Shown here: one piece after another, positions 38,281 to 46,799 of the stretch
Layout: each line of letters begins with the position of its first letter
Position numbering within the stretch: position 1 is the stretch's first letter
DNA from: Trinickia sp. Y13
GTDB taxonomy: Bacteria > Pseudomonadota > Gammaproteobacteria > Burkholderiales > Burkholderiaceae
Length of the DNA: 64,000 nucleotides
Reading direction: 5' to 3'
NCBI RefSeq assembly: GCF_029522115.1
Contig: NZ_JAKWFK010000001.1
Coordinates: 434,001 to 498,000, forward strand
Notes under the pieces: generated by a model
What the model saw: the letters and a program-made list of their open reading frames with translations, nothing else
Database searches by the model: none
What the model was told of the DNA's origin: nothing
Made by a program: the position numbers and the translations under genes

Positions 38281-39392
38281 GGACGGCCTCCCTCGGAAGC
38301 CACGGCGACGCCTTGACTCGCCGGCCGCACCAGTTCGCCTGGGCGCAGCAACTGCGCGCCGAGCGCGACGATCCGCTCCCCTTGCTTCAATGGACCGACG
38401 ACGCGAGCGCTCTCGTCGTCAAGACGCTCGACAGTCACCGGCCGCCAGGACACTTTTGCCGGTTCACCGCCGATGACCCACACCCCCGGCCCCTTGCCCG
38501 TGTCCAGCAGCGCGCCGATCGGCACTTGCACGGCACCTTGCGCAGCGGAGCGTGCATCCGATAGCTGTATCGTGACCGTCGCGCCCAACGGGGCATTGGC
38601 CAACGCACCTTGCAGCACATATCGCGCTTCGAAGGTCCGCGTACGCGGGTCCGCCGCATCCGAGAGCTGACGCAGGGTAGCCGGTTCGCTCACGCCGTTG
38701 CTGCCGAACAGCGTGGCTTGTGCGACCGACCCGATGGCCGGGCGCAAGGTTTCAGGTAGCTGGATCACGGCTTCGCGACGCCCCGCGTGGGCGAGGCGCA
38801 CCACGGGCTGTCCCGCGCTGACGACTTGGCCCGGCTCGGCCAGCGTTTCCATCACGACGCCATCGCCGTTCGCCACCAGCTCGGCGTAACCCGTTGCGTT
38901 GCGCGCGACGTCGGCGTCAGCCTCGGCTGCGCTGAGCTGAGCCTTGGCGGCATCGGCCGCCGCTTTAGCCTGGTCATACGCCGAAGCCGATATCGCGCCG
39001 GTGCCGCGCAGGGCGCGGTAGCGCGCTTCATCCTGTGCGGTTTGCTGCGCCCGTGCTCGCGCGGCGGTAACCGCCTCCTGTCGGGCCTGTGCGGCAAGCT
39101 TCAGGTCAATGGGATCGAGGCGCATCAACGGTTGGCCGCGCTTGACGACTTGACCCGAATCCACGAGCCGCTCCAGCACTTTGCCGGAGACACGAAAACC
39201 CAAATCGCTCTGAACCCGTGCGGCTACGGTTCCCGTAAACGAACGCGATGCGGCAGTGGCGCCTTGAACGATGGCGACACGCACCAGCGGGGCCTCGGTG
39301 CGCGGATCGGAGGGAGCCTTTGCGCCGCAAGCGGCCAATGCAAACGGCAAGGCACAGACGACGGTAGAGGTAGCGAGGCGACGCGAGCGCAT
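38277..39392 (-). CDS. RND efflux membrane fusion protein
   Basis: A 371-residue periplasmic adaptor. A lipoprotein-like signal ends at LAACGAK near residue 20-22, followed by a barrel-sandwich part (FTGTVAARVQSDLGFRVSGKVLERLVDSGQVVKRGQPLMRLD), an alpha-helical hairpin rich in Ala/Gln, and the second lipoyl half (ANGDGVVMETLAEPGQVVSAGQPVVRL). It links the RND pump to the outer-membrane factor encoded by the divergent gene at 40214. First gene of the leftward operon, behind a strong promoter. Confidence 0.92.
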   Translation of the reverse strand: MRSRRLATSTVVCALPFALAACGAKAPSDPRTEAPLVRVAIVQGATAASRSFTGTVAARVQSDLGFRVSGKVLERLVDSGQVVKRGQPLMRLDPIDLKLAAQARQEAVTAARARAQQTAQDEARYRALRGTGAISASAYDQAKAAADAAKAQLSAAEADADVARNATGYAELVANGDGVVMETLAEPGQVVSAGQPVVRLAHAGRREAVIQLPETLRPAIGSVAQATLFGSNGVSEPATLRQLSDAADPRTRTFEARYVLQGALANAPLGATVTIQLSDARSAAQGAVQVPIGALLDTGKGPGVWVIGGEPAKVSWRPVTVERLDDESARVVGPLKQGERIVALGAQLLRPGELVRPASQGVAVASEGGRP

Positions 39393-39425
39393 GAAAGTCC
39401 CATCGGCGAAGTGAGGATGGCTTTC

Positions 39426-39461
39426 ATTATGGGTCTAGTGACCAAAACAGTCAACGGTCAC
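39426..39461 (-). promoter_or_regulatory. Sigma70 promoter and TetR-type operator for the RND operon
   Basis: Leftward TTGACT (39454-39449), a 17-bp spacer and CATAAT (39431-39426) make a near-consensus promoter 34 bp before the fusion-protein start. An inverted repeat, GTGACC (39438-39443) and GGTCAC (39456-39461), straddles the -35. Its AGTGAC half-site recurs in the operator at 40135, so the same TetR protein probably binds both. Confidence 0.6.
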
Positions 39462-39478
39462 AAACTCGCTTTGACACG

Positions 39479-40096
39479 TCACGGCGACAAGCTGCGCAGC
39501 ACGAGGCTAGACAGCTTCGTCGGCGCCTCCCCGGTGTAATCGAAGCTGTGCTGAAGGATGAGGGGGTTCAGGTACGGGCGCAGCACCAGGTAGATCGCCA
39601 TCGCGGTCTCATCCAGCGGCGTCTTGCGCTCGAAGTCCCCGCTTTGCCTGCCCTCCTGCAGGATGTCCACGAGCAGCTTCCGGATGCGCTCGTCATAAGC
39701 GAGCGTTGCCTGCCAGTGCTCGGTAGCGGCCGACGCGGCAATCTCGTAAAGCTTGCGGTCCTGGAAGAACAGGCGAAGGCTTGCCTCTACGACCGCCTTG
39801 AACATCTGCCGCAGCTTCTCCGGCGGCCGGTCGGCCTCGTCGACGGCCGCCTTGACCTCGCTTTCGATCTCGCGCAGGCAGTTCGCGCAGATCATCTCGC
39901 CAATGGCCTGCTTGGACTCGAAAAACTTATAGATGTACGCCTTGGAAAAGCCGATGGCCTTGGCGAGATCAGAGACGGTCGTCTTCTCGTAGCCATAGCG
40001 GCTGAAGTGCTCGGTGGCTGCGGCAACGATCTGATCGCGCACCTCATGGTCGGCCGGACCGCGCGCCGAAACGGGATAGGTGATTGCTTTTTTCAT
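39479..40096 (-). CDS. TetR-family repressor of the efflux locus
   Basis: A 205-residue regulator. The helix-turn-helix (YEKTTVSDLAKAIGFSKAYIYKFFESKQA near residues 34-62, in pieces) is the classic TetR DNA-binding domain, and the rest is a helical ligand pocket. It lies between the divergent fusion-protein/pump operon and the outer-membrane factor gene. Related palindromes stand on both its sides, so it most likely represses both transcripts and itself until a substrate binds. Confidence 0.9.
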   Translation of the reverse strand: MKKAITYPVSARGPADHEVRDQIVAAATEHFSRYGYEKTTVSDLAKAIGFSKAYIYKFFESKQAIGEMICANCLREIESEVKAAVDEADRPPEKLRQMFKAVVEASLRLFFQDRKLYEIAASAATEHWQATLAYDERIRKLLVDILQEGRQSGDFERKTPLDETAMAIYLVLRPYLNPLILQHSFDYTGEAPTKLSSLVLRSLSP

Positions 40097-40125
40097 GGTT
40101 CGCAGCTTACCGCCGCTCTCAAGAA

Positions 40126-40160
40126 TTCACAACGAGTGACTAATATGTATGATAGTCACT
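40126..40160 (+). promoter_or_regulatory. TetR-type operator over the outer-membrane factor promoter
   Basis: AGTGACTA (40135-40142) and its complement TAGTCACT (40153-40160) flank a 10-bp AT-rich spacer. TTCACA (40126-40131) and TATGAT (40148-40153), 16 bp apart, form a rightward promoter, so the palindrome covers the spacer and -10. It lies 39 bp from the tetR start and 53 bp from the efflux factor gene. Confidence 0.62.
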
Positions 40161-40213
40161 ATCATTCGTTTAGTTCCCGGTTCTGCTCGGTTCCCCTTCG
40201 CAGGAAGAAGCTC

Positions 40214-41677
40214 ATGCTGCCCAAACACCTCCTTGCCGTGCTTATTGTCGCCAGCCTCTCCGCCGGCTGTGCCGTCGGCCCAGATTACCTTCGGCCCAAC
40301 GTGTCGATGCCGGAACGGTTCCAGGATCAGGCTGCGGTCGATCAGCGATCTGCAGCGGCTCGTGCCGATCTCGCCACCTGGTGGACGGGTTTCGGCGATC
40401 CCCAACTCACTCGGTTCGTGGCGCTCGCGCTGGAGCAGAATCTCGACCTCGCGCAGGCGTCCGCTCGGATTGCGCAAGCGCGTGCAGGGCTTGGGGCGGC
40501 GAATGCCGCGTTGCTACCTTCCGGTAATGTCAGTGGCCAGGCGGCCCGGGCCTATCAATCCGTTGAAACGCCCTTGGGGCGCGTCTTGAACTCGACGCCC
40601 GGTTTCGACCGCTACGGCAACGACTACGAAGCCAATCTCAGCGCGAGCTGGGAACTGGATGTATTCGGCGGCTTGCGTCGTGGGCGGGAAGCGGCGCTAG
40701 CCGAGTACCAAGCGTCGGAAGCGGGCGCAGCGGCCACGCGATTGGCTGTGGCGGCGCAGACGGCAGACATCTACATCGGCATCCGTGGATTGCAAGAGCG
40801 TCTGAACATTGCCCGGCGGCAGGTGCGGACGCAGCAAGATCTGCTTTCCACCATCAAGCTTCTGTATGGCAAAGGGTTGGCGGCCGAGCTTCAAGTGAGC
40901 CAGGCCGAGGGGGCGCTTGCGCAGGTTCGGGCATCCGTCCCGGTCCTCGAGGCGAGCCTGGAGGCGGCCATGAACGCACTGGATGTGATGCTGGGCTCTC
41001 AGCCCGGCACGCATCGGGCTGAGCTGGTCGAGGCTGGCGACATCCCGGCGGCCCCGCAAATCGGCCCTACCGGAACGCCGGGTGAGCTGCTCAGGCGCCG
41101 GCCTGACCTGATCATGGCCGAGCGGCGCCTGGCCGCATCGAATGCACGCATTGGTGTCGCCATCGCCGAGTACTACCCCAAGTTATCCCTGAGCGGGCTG
41201 ATCGGCAGCGCAACCTCCGTGGCCAGCGGCAATCTGTTCACGAGCGGTGCGAGCCAAGCTTTCGGAGTGTTGGGTCTGCGCTGGCGTTTGTTCGACTTCG
41301 GCCGCATCAACGCGCAGATCAACCAAGCCAAGGGCCAAGAGGCCGAAATGTTGGCCGCGTATCGGCTTGCGGCACTCCATGCAACCGAGGACGTAGAGAA
41401 CGCTTTTTCGGCACTGGTCAAGCGCGAAGAACAGGCGGCTGTGCTCACGCAGGGCGTGGACTCGCTGGGTCGCGCGCGAGCGGCGTCGTTTGCGGCCTAT
41501 CAAGAAGGCGTGGTCAGCCTCGTCGAAGTCCTGCAGGCCGACGAAAACTTGCTCCGCGCCTCCGATGAGCGAGCGCAAGCGAAAACGGAATCGGCGCGCG
41601 CAGCGGTCGCGGCCTTCAAGGCGCTCGGCGGCGGCTGGCAACCTTCCGAATCCGAGGCTGCGGTAGCTGTCAGGTAG
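40214..41677 (+). CDS. Outer-membrane efflux lipoprotein (OprM/NodT family)
   Basis: A 487-residue TolC-like channel. The signal peptide ends in a lipobox, LSAGCAVGPDYLRP, with the acylated Cys at residue 19. Two TolC repeats follow (WWTGFGDPQLTRFVALALEQNLDL; later RRRPDLIMAERRLAASNARIGVA near residue 295). AGGAAG precedes the ATG. It completes the tripartite pump with the divergent fusion and RND genes and is separated from them by the tetR gene. Confidence 0.93.
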   Translation: MLPKHLLAVLIVASLSAGCAVGPDYLRPNVSMPERFQDQAAVDQRSAAARADLATWWTGFGDPQLTRFVALALEQNLDLAQASARIAQARAGLGAANAALLPSGNVSGQAARAYQSVETPLGRVLNSTPGFDRYGNDYEANLSASWELDVFGGLRRGREAALAEYQASEAGAAATRLAVAAQTADIYIGIRGLQERLNIARRQVRTQQDLLSTIKLLYGKGLAAELQVSQAEGALAQVRASVPVLEASLEAAMNALDVMLGSQPGTHRAELVEAGDIPAAPQIGPTGTPGELLRRRPDLIMAERRLAASNARIGVAIAEYYPKLSLSGLIGSATSVASGNLFTSGASQAFGVLGLRWRLFDFGRINAQINQAKGQEAEMLAAYRLAALHATEDVENAFSALVKREEQAAVLTQGVDSLGRARAASFAAYQEGVVSLVEVLQADENLLRASDERAQAKTESARAAVAAFKALGGGWQPSESEAAVAVR

Positions 41678-41742
41678 CGACTGAACGCACTTATAGCGCC
41701 GAAGGAGCGAACATGGAATTCACCATCGCTCCATGGCCGTGC

Positions 41743-41830
41743 GCGCAGGCACCTTGCTTCCTGGGCGCAATAATGAAAAAAGGCCAGCTTGCGCTGACCT
41801 TTTTAATATGGTGCCCAGGAGAGGACTCGG
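41743..41830 (-). repeat. Duplicated tRNA-Leu 3' end and terminator
   Basis: The string from GCGCAGGC (41743) through a terminator hairpin (41776-41804) to TGGTGCCCAGGAGAGGACTC (41809-41828) repeats, with few changes, at 41892-41980, about 150 bp away. The right copy ends in the intact tRNA-Leu; this left copy keeps only about 20 bases of the tRNA 3' part. It is a tandem duplication or a trace of site-specific integration. Confidence 0.65.
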
Positions 41831-41924
41831 TCACGCAAGCGCGACCCCGGCTGCGCTTGCATGCGCAGCCTTTCGAGTCCTCCCGCAAAGTGCGCAGGCA
41901 CTTTGCTTCCTGGGCGGAATAATG

Positions 41925-41952
41925 AAAAAAGGCCAGCAAAGCTGACCTTTTT
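41925..41952 (-). terminator. Rho-independent terminator of tRNA-Leu
   Basis: On the minus strand AAAGGTCAGC, loop TTT and GCTGGCC run into a T-run, 8 bp beyond the CCA end of the tRNA. A second copy with a different loop lies at 41776-41804. Confidence 0.75.
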
Positions 41953-41960
41953 AAAAATAC

Positions 41961-42047
41961 TGGTGCCCAGGAGAGGACTCGAACCTCCACGATGTTGCCA
42001 CCGCTAGGACCTGAACCTAGTGCGTCTACCAATTCCGCCACCTGGGC
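41961..42047 (-). tRNA. tRNA-Leu (CAG)
   Basis: An 87-base class II tRNA read leftward. Acceptor stem GCCCAGG pairs with CCTGGGC before an encoded CCA; the D-arm contains GGTAGACGC; anticodon loop TTCAGGT gives CAG; a long variable arm follows, as expected for leucine tRNA; T-loop GGTTCGAGTCC. It stands about 250 bp upstream of the divergent rnr. Confidence 0.95.
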
Positions 42048-42297
42048 AGGTGTGCGTCTTGCAACAAAGACCGCTATTGTACCGCCCCAAAGACCGCTGT
42101 CAAGCACTTTGGGCGAGGCCACATCCACCGGCTCAACCCGGCCCCGTTTGACGCGCCCGCCGCACACGGCCGCCGGCCGTCGGGACCCAGCCGGCGAGCC
42201 CGTTCGTCCCGCCTTTGACGGGTGTTAGAATGGCGCGCATTGCTGTCATTGCCGTGTCAGACGTATCGAGCCGAGAACAATCATCGACAAGCGCCCC

Positions 42298-44781
42298 TTG
42301 AGCAAATACCCGTACCCGATCCCGAGCCGCGAGGAAATCCTCGGCGTGCTGCGCACGAGCGATACCCCGCTCGCCGCCAACGACATTGCAGAGACCCTGT
42401 CGATCAAGCGCCAGGAGCGTGAAGGTTTCTTCAAACGCTTAGGCGCGATGGAACGCGACGGCCAAATCCGGCTCGACAAGCGCGGCTATTACCAACTCGC
42501 CCATCCGTCCAGCTTCGTCGCCGGCCGCGTGCAAGGCCACCGCGACGGCTACGGCTTCATCATCCGCGACGACGGCCAAGACGACCTGTTCCTGCCGAAC
42601 GCCGAAATGCAGAAAGTCATGCACGGCGATCGCGTGCTGGCGCGCATCATCGGCTACGACCGGCGCGGACGGCCAGAAGGGCATATCGTCGAAGTGACCG
42701 ATCGCGCCAATAAGCGCGTCATCGGGCGCCTGCTCAACGAGAACGGCGCACTCATCGTCGCGCCCGAAGACAAGCGCATCGGGCACGACATTCTCGTCAC
42801 GCAGAATACGAAGAAGGCCAAAGTCGGCCAGATCGTCGTCGTCGATCTCACCGATTTTCCGAGCCGGCATTCGCAACCGTTAGGCCGCGTGGCGGAAGTG
42901 CTCGGCGATATCGACGATCCAGGCATGGAAATCGAAATCGCCGTGCGCAAATACGGCGTGCCGCACGAGTTCAGCGACGGCGCCTTGGCCGAAGCGGCAG
43001 CCCTGCCCGACGAAGTGCGCCCCGGCGATATTCGCCATCGAGTCGATTTGCGCGACGTGCCGCTCGTGACCATCGACGGCGAAGACGCGCGCGACTTCGA
43101 CGACGCCGTCTATTGCGAGCCCGCCAAAGTAGGCCGCGGCGACGGTTTCCGGCTGCTCGTCGCCATCGCCGACGTTTCGCACTACGTTCGCCCCGATACG
43201 GCGCTCGATGCCGATGCGATCGAGCGCAGCACCTCCGTCTATTTCCCGCGCCGCGTGATCCCCATGCTGCCGGAAAAGCTCTCGAACGGGCTGTGCTCGC
43301 TCAATCCTCACGTCGACCGCTGCGTGCTCGTATGCGACATGCTCATCACCGCACGCGGCGAGATCAAGGCGTATCAGTTCTATCCCGGCGTCATGCATTC
43401 GTCCGCGCGGCTCACGTACACCGAAGTCGCTGCGGTCCTGACGAACACGAAGGGGCCCGAGGCGGCGCGGCGCGCCACGCTCGTGCCGCAGTTGCAAAAC
43501 CTCTACGGCGTCTACAAGTCGCTGTTTGCCGCGCGCCAAAAGCGCGGCGCGATCGACTTCGACACCACCGAGACCTACATCGTCTGCAATGCGCAGGGCA
43601 AGATCGAGCAGATTTTGCCGCGTCAACGCAACGACGCGCACAAGCTCATCGAAGAATGCATGCTGGCGGCCAACGTCTGTGCCGCCGATTTCATGAAGCG
43701 CAACAAGCATCCCGGCCTGTACCGCGTCCACGCGGGTCCGACGACCGAGAAGCTGGAGAATCTGCGCACGTTCCTGCGCGGCATGGGCCTCTCGCTCGGC
43801 GGCGGCGAAACGCCCCATGCCAGCGACTACGCGGCGCTGATGGCGCAAGTGCGCGACCGGCCCGACGCGCAAATGCTGCAAACCATGCTGCTGCGCTCGA
43901 TGCAGCAGGCCGTATACAGCCCCGACAACATCGGTCACTTCGGGCTGGCATACGATGCCTATGCGCACTTCACGAGCCCGATCCGGCGCTATCCGGATCT
44001 GCTGACACACCGCGCCATCTACGCGATTTTGTCGGGCCAGAAGTACCGCCCGCAAGCGCCGGGAGGCGTGGTGCTGAACACGGCGCTGTCGCCGCGCGCG
44101 CGCGCCCTGCAGCAGGCCGACGAGCAAGCGCAAACGCGGCCGCGCTCGCGCGAGAACACTGCGATCTGGGAAGAGCTCGGGCTTCACTGCTCGGCCAACG
44201 AGCGGCGCGCCGATGAAGCGTCGCGCGACGTCGAGACCTGGCTCAAGTGCTATTTCATGCGCGACAAGCTGGGCGAGGAGTACGGCGGCATGGTGAGCGG
44301 GGTCACCTCGTTCGGCATCTTCGTGCAACTGGATGCGCTGTTCATCGAAGGGCTCGTGCACGTGACCGAGCTCGGCTCCGATTACTTCCAATACGACGAG
44401 ATCAAGAACGAGTTGCGCGGCGAGCGTACCGGCATTCGCTATCGGCTATCCGACCGCGTGCGCGTGCAGGTGAGCCGCGTCGATCTCGATGCCCGCAAGA
44501 TCGATTTCCGGCTCGTGCGCGAGACGGCCGTCAAGCCGCCGGCAGCGCCGGGGCGTCCGAACGCGACGGTTCGCCCCGTCGGGGAACAGGAAACGGCCGG
44601 GCGCGGCCCGCGCGTGCGCACGCTCGCGCCGGCGCAGGCCGAAGGCGCGCGTCGCAAGCAGGCCGCGCCCGGCAAGTCCCCGGCCGTAGTCGAAGCGCGC
44701 GCTGCGCGTTCGCAAGCGGCCAAGAAGCGCAGCCCTGCGTCCAAGGGCGCGCCTAAAGCGCGGTCGCGCAAAAAGGGCTGA
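42298..44781 (+). CDS. rnr: Ribonuclease R
   Basis: An 827-residue 3'-5' exoribonuclease that digests structured RNA. Order: winged-helix region (residues 10-60), cold-shock domains (FVAGRVQGHRDGYGFIIRDD near residue 75), RNB catalytic domain with metal-binding Asp cluster DGEDARDFDDAVY near residues 260-272, S1 domain near residues 660-740 (VSGVTSFGIFVQLDALFIEGLV in pieces), and a Lys/Arg-rich tail ending RSRKKG. The start appears to be TTG at 42298 giving MSKYPYPIPSREEIL; no ATG suits and the ribosome site is weak. It begins the rnr-rlmB pair. Confidence 0.95.
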   Translation: MSKYPYPIPSREEILGVLRTSDTPLAANDIAETLSIKRQEREGFFKRLGAMERDGQIRLDKRGYYQLAHPSSFVAGRVQGHRDGYGFIIRDDGQDDLFLPNAEMQKVMHGDRVLARIIGYDRRGRPEGHIVEVTDRANKRVIGRLLNENGALIVAPEDKRIGHDILVTQNTKKAKVGQIVVVDLTDFPSRHSQPLGRVAEVLGDIDDPGMEIEIAVRKYGVPHEFSDGALAEAAALPDEVRPGDIRHRVDLRDVPLVTIDGEDARDFDDAVYCEPAKVGRGDGFRLLVAIADVSHYVRPDTALDADAIERSTSVYFPRRVIPMLPEKLSNGLCSLNPHVDRCVLVCDMLITARGEIKAYQFYPGVMHSSARLTYTEVAAVLTNTKGPEAARRATLVPQLQNLYGVYKSLFAARQKRGAIDFDTTETYIVCNAQGKIEQILPRQRNDAHKLIEECMLAANVCAADFMKRNKHPGLYRVHAGPTTEKLENLRTFLRGMGLSLGGGETPHASDYAALMAQVRDRPDAQMLQTMLLRSMQQAVYSPDNIGHFGLAYDAYAHFTSPIRRYPDLLTHRAIYAILSGQKYRPQAPGGVVLNTALSPRARALQQADEQAQTRPRSRENTAIWEELGLHCSANERRADEASRDVETWLKCYFMRDKLGEEYGGMVSGVTSFGIFVQLDALFIEGLVHVTELGSDYFQYDEIKNELRGERTGIRYRLSDRVRVQVSRVDLDARKIDFRLVRETAVKPPAAPGRPNATVRPVGEQETAGRGPRVRTLAPAQAEGARRKQAAPGKSPAVVEARAARSQAAKKRSPASKGAPKARSRKKG

Positions 44782-44910
44782 CCGCGCGCGGCGCGCGGTA
44801 ACTGGCCAAGGCGTACCGGGCCGCGGTTATTCCATGTGGCACAGCGAGGGCTCGATGCACCGCTGTGCCTTCGCTTTTTTGGCTTGAAGCAACACCGATT
44901 TCACTCTGCT

Positions 44911-45654
44911 ATGGCACGTTTAAAAGTTTTATACGGGTTTCACGCGGTAACAGCGCGCTTGCGTCACGACGCGTCCACGGTCGAGGAAGTGTTTTACGAC
45001 GCGACCCGGCGCGATCGTCGCATGCAGGACTTCCTGCACACGGCGAAAGAAGCGGGCGTGCGCTTGATCGCGGCCGACGAGACGCGACTGTGGGGCCTCG
45101 CGCATACGGAGCGTCACCAAGGGGTCGTTGCGCGCGCAACCGATCTGCCGCTCGCGCAAAATCTCGCGGAGCTGCTCGATGGCATCAACGGACCGGCGCT
45201 GTTGCTCGTGCTCGATGGCGTCACCGATCCGCACAACCTTGGCGCATGTCTGCGCGTGGCCGATGGGGCGGGCGCGCATGCGGTCATTGCGCCGCGTGAC
45301 CGCGCGGTCGGATTGAATGCGACCGCGGCGAAAGTGGCGAGCGGCGCGGCCGATACGGTGCCGTACATCACCGTGACCAACCTCGCACGCGCGCTGCGTG
45401 AGCTGAAAGAGGCGGGCGTATGGATCGTCGGCACGGCGGGCGACGCGCAAGCCACGCTCTACGAGAGCAAGCTGAACGGCCCCGTCGCTATCGTCTTGGG
45501 CGCGGAGGGAGAGGGGATGCGCCGGCTCACGCGCGATACGTGCGATGAAGTGATGCGGATCCCGATGGCCGGTACGGTGGAGAGCCTGAACGTGTCCGTG
45601 GCGAGCGGCGTGTGCTTGTTCGAAGCCGTCCGCCAGCGCGCGCCCGCGCGCTAG
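44911..45654 (+). CDS. rlmB: 23S rRNA (guanosine-2'-O)-methyltransferase RlmB
   Basis: A 247-residue SPOUT methyltransferase modifying G2251 of 23S rRNA. N-terminal substrate domain [19 protein letters not shown]; catalytic knot motifs [17 protein letters not shown] near residue 98, VLGAEGEGM near residue 196 and [16 protein letters not shown] near residue 220. It follows rnr by 129 bp, the common order in beta-proteobacteria. Confidence 0.95.
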   Translation: MARLKVLYGFHAVTARLRHDASTVEEVFYDATRRDRRMQDFLHTAKEAGVRLIAADETRLWGLAHTERHQGVVARATDLPLAQNLAELLDGINGPALLLVLDGVTDPHNLGACLRVADGAGAHAVIAPRDRAVGLNATAAKVASGAADTVPYITVTNLARALRELKEAGVWIVGTAGDAQATLYESKLNGPVAIVLGAEGEGMRRLTRDTCDEVMRIPMAGTVESLNVSVASGVCLFEAVRQRAPAR

Positions 45655-45665
45655 CCCAAGTTGCG

Positions 45666-45681
45666 GCGCCAGCGCTGGCGC
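45666..45681. other. 16-bp perfect palindrome between convergent genes
   Basis: GCGCCAGCGCTGGCGC stands 11 bp after rlmB and 40 bp before the end of the leftward binding-protein gene. It could form a hairpin stem for either transcript but has no T-run. Confidence 0.35.
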
Positions 45682-45721
45682 TGACGCCGTCAACCGGCGC
45701 GAGCCGGCCAGCGCGCCGCGC

Positions 45722-46771
45722 TTAACGCTCGATCTGCTGATTCCAGCGCGTATCCCATTGCGCGCGATGCGCATTGATCGCTTCCCAGTCGACGACGGTC
45801 ACTTTATGAACGAGCTCGTCGATGTTGCCAAGGCTTTGCTGCATCGACGCGGGCATCTTCGCCTGGCGGTTGGTCGGGATCTGCTTGCCCGCTTCGGCGG
45901 CTTTTTCTTGTGCGGGCGCCGACAGCAAAAATTGCGCGAGCTTTTGCGCAAGCTTGTCGTCCGGATTGTTCTTCACGACACAGACGTCGACGAGCAACAG
46001 CACCGGTCCTTCTTTGGGACTGACATAGGCCACGGGCAAGCCCTTGTCCTGCAAGTCGGCCACGCCGGTTGGCGTGAGCGGGAACAACCCGGCTTCGCCC
46101 GTTTGCACCATCTCCGAGATCTTCGCCGAGTTCGGGATGTACTCGACGACATTGGGCCCCACCGTGCTCGCCCATTTCGTGAACGCCGGCTCGACGTTGG
46201 TCTCGCTGCCGCCCCACAGCCGATTCATCGCCAAAAAGCCGTGCAAACCGAACGTGCTGCTCGATGCCGATTGGAATACGACCTTGCCCTTGTATTTCGG
46301 ATCGGCGAAATCGAGCCATGAGGTGGGCGGCGCCCAGCCTTTCTCCGCGAACAGCTTCTTGTTGTAAGCGATGCCTGTCATGCCCAACTGCACGCCGGCG
46401 CCGATGTCGTCCTTCATGCGGGCGAATGGATAGAGCTGTTTGAGTTCGGCCGAATCATCGAGCTTTTCGCAAACACCCAAGCTCACGGCGCGTGCCATCA
46501 CGCCGTCGTCGAGAAACGCGACGTGAACTTGCGGATGATTGCGATTGGCCAACAGCTTGGCGAGGATATCGGACGAGGTGCCCGGCACGACGACGACTTT
46601 CGTATCGTTGGCTTTCTCGAACATAGGCAGCACTTGCGACGTGTAGGCCTTTTCCATCGGGCCGCCGTTCATGCCGATGTAGATCGTCTTCGATTGCGAC
46701 CATGCGGGCGTCGCGGCCACGCACGCCCCGGCCAACATCGCCGTGGCTGTTAGGGTTCGGAAAGCATTCAT
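45722..46771 (-). CDS. ABC transporter substrate-binding protein (polyamine/iron type)
   Basis: A 349-residue periplasmic protein. The signal peptide ends near residue 25 (CVAATPAWSQS). The mature part has IYIGMNGGPMEKAYTSQVLPMFEK and VVVVPGTSSDILAKLLAN, typical of family 1 extracellular binding proteins for spermidine/putrescine-like amines. It is the last gene of the seven-gene leftward operon, 28 bp after the flavin oxidoreductase, and serves the ATPase and permeases at 49812-52626. Ligand unknown, probably an amine, amino acid or opine. Confidence 0.88.
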   Translation of the reverse strand: MNAFRTLTATAMLAGACVAATPAWSQSKTIYIGMNGGPMEKAYTSQVLPMFEKANDTKVVVVPGTSSDILAKLLANRNHPQVHVAFLDDGVMARAVSLGVCEKLDDSAELKQLYPFARMKDDIGAGVQLGMTGIAYNKKLFAEKGWAPPTSWLDFADPKYKGKVVFQSASSSTFGLHGFLAMNRLWGGSETNVEPAFTKWASTVGPNVVEYIPNSAKISEMVQTGEAGLFPLTPTGVADLQDKGLPVAYVSPKEGPVLLLVDVCVVKNNPDDKLAQKLAQFLLSAPAQEKAAEAGKQIPTNRQAKMPASMQQSLGNIDELVHKVTVVDWEAINAHRAQWDTRWNQQIER

Positions 46772-46799
46772 TTAGGTCTCCTGATGAAAAGGCGAAGCA

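Noticed and set aside
42880-44391. 503-codon open frame opposite rnr
   Set aside because: Antisense to the RNase R catalytic domain, with no domain pattern; a GC-driven artefact.
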